A stretch of DNA of 64,000 nt from Polaribacter haliotis. GTDB lineage: Bacteria > Bacteroidota > Bacteroidia > Flavobacteriales > Flavobacteriaceae. The notes beneath the pieces were generated by a model, which saw only the letters and a list, made by a program, of their open reading frames with translations, was not told the DNA's origin and made no database searches. A program made the translations under genes and the position numbers. Where the stretch lies: contig NZ_CP061813.1 in the NCBI RefSeq assembly GCF_014784055.1, forward strand, positions 3,048,001-3,112,000, in the 5' to 3' direction. Shown here piece by piece: positions 63,270-64,000 of this stretch; the first letter of the stretch is position 1; the number at the start of each line of letters is the position of its first letter.

Positions 63270-64000
63270 TTTACGAAGTTAGGTTTAAAAGTCAGAACAA
63301 AATAGCTCCCAATAATTGCAGGAAATACAAAATTGAAAATCCACATAAGAGTTGTAACAGATAGAATTAAAAGTGGTTCAACATTAAAAAAAGAAAACAC
63401 CCAAATTGCAACTGTTCCTTTTAAAACAACATCAAAAAGTGACAACATTGGCACAATAGAACTGATAAAATATACAGTTGTAATTGCAGAAATTGCATCT
63501 AAATAAGAAATATCAATCTTAAAAAGTAGCAATAAAAAATAAAACTGATGTGAAAAAACGACGAATCGTAATAAAGAAATCATTGCAACTTTTATATTCA
63601 ATTTCAATGGAATTCTATTGATAAAAGTTCTGGCTTTTTCAGCAGAATAGCCTTTATAATTAAAATGTTTTGCGCCAAAAAAGAAAGCAGAAATTATAAA
63701 AATGCCCAATAATAAAAATCGTAAAACTCTGTGATAATCTATAGAAACATTATGGTTATAAACAAAATATCCAAAACCAATAATTCCAAAAAAAAGCGTC
63801 ATTATCATTTGATAAAAATTCCCCACTAAATTCAAACCAACAATTTGCTTTCTAAAAGATTTATCAAAATACACTGCTTTTGCGCCATATTCTCCAATTC
63901 TGTTTGGCGTAATTAAAGAAGTCGTTAACGAAGCTAAACTCTGAATTGTTGCATTTTTCTTACTTGTTTTTACACATAAAGAAGCAAGTGTTTCCCATTT
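63266..64000 (-). CDS. LPG-synthase-type / flippase-like membrane protein (5' end cut off)
   Basis: At least 244 codons; the frame is open to the window edge, where it reads KWETLASLCVKTSKK. TPNRIGEYGAKAVYFDKSFR is the hallmark of the UPF0104 / lysylphosphatidylglycerol synthase TM family, followed by at least six membrane helices. An internal GTG at 63874 is not the start. Coupled to the glycosyltransferase, so it could flip or transfer a glycolipid. Confidence 0.85.
   Translation of the reverse strand, partial: KWETLASLCVKTSKKNATIQSLASLTTSLITPNRIGEYGAKAVYFDKSFRKQIVGLNLVGNFYQMIMTLFFGIIGFGYFVYNHNVSIDYHRVLRFLLLGIFIISAFFFGAKHFNYKGYSAEKARTFINRIPLKLNIKVAMISLLRFVVFSHQFYFLLLLFKIDISYLDAISAITTVYFISSIVPMLSLFDVVLKGTVAIWVFSFFNVEPLLILSVTTLMWIFNFVFPAIIGSYFVLTFKPNFVK

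Overview
The window is chromosomal DNA of a marine-type flavobacterium (Bacteroidota, family Flavobacteriaceae; Polaribacter or a close relative is my guess from gene content, not a proven assignment). The DNA is very AT-rich. Promoters carry the Bacteroidota -7 box TAnnTTTG and genes lack strong Shine-Dalgarno sequences. Two huge secreted proteins end in type IX secretion system (T9SS) sorting domains, DnaE carries an N-terminal exonuclease, and many genes are flavobacterial conserved families. There is no clear prophage, IS element or CRISPR array.

Layout. 1-6.1 kb (minus): a lactone-oxidase-type flavoenzyme cut by the window edge, a small unknown gene, and dnaE. 6.3-8.4 kb: a DUF2383 stress protein, then rpsP-rimM-tRNA-Ser. 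8.5-25 kb is the striking accessory locus: a periplasmic-sensor histidine kinase and LytTR response regulator, a LytTR-type operator (two 9-bp boxes, 21-bp period), then three co-directional secreted-protein genes: a tail-collar/tail-fibre-like protein with HxH motifs, a 2867-residue LamG protein and a 965-residue protein with eight exact 71-residue MBG-type repeats. The last two share a ~110-residue module. 25-33 kb: trmN6, a saccharopine-dehydrogenase-like enzyme, a DUF423 protein, pckA, and a 5-oxoprolinase operon (Nramp-like transporter, pxpA, pxpB, pxpC) whose transporter lacks the Nramp metal ligands and whose pxpC ends in a frameshift.

33-37 kb is a stress cluster (YtxH, holin-like, small protein, AraC regulator, hemerythrin, DUF2383, DUF1328). 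Three stress promoters, including that of the distant DUF2383 gene at 6.8 kb, share a TGAGTYAAK box exactly 49 bp upstream of TAWATTTGTAGT, so they look like one regulon. 37-42 kb: an App1-type phosphatase, a K+-dependent membrane pyrophosphatase, a soluble pyrophosphatase and pdhB. 42.5-44.4 kb: etfB-etfA behind a perfect palindrome. 44.7-53 kb: bifunctional nuclease, a nucleoside transporter with a fused secreted domain, thyA, a CBM48 protein and folA; a block of AraC, two SnoaL-type proteins, a methyltransferase and a small Cys-pair protein sits between the transporter and thyA. 53-64 kb: tag, membrane proteins, an SDR, a MazG-like enzyme, a GH27 alpha-galactosidase, a BLUF photoreceptor, ilvE, a DUF4920 lipoprotein, mnmD, a BI-1-type protein, and a glycosyltransferase overlapping an LPG-synthase-type membrane protein that runs off the end.

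A dispersed hairpin repeat family, with four copies in two subtypes, sits in intergenic gaps at about 7.0, 34.2, 44.5 and 62.1 kb.
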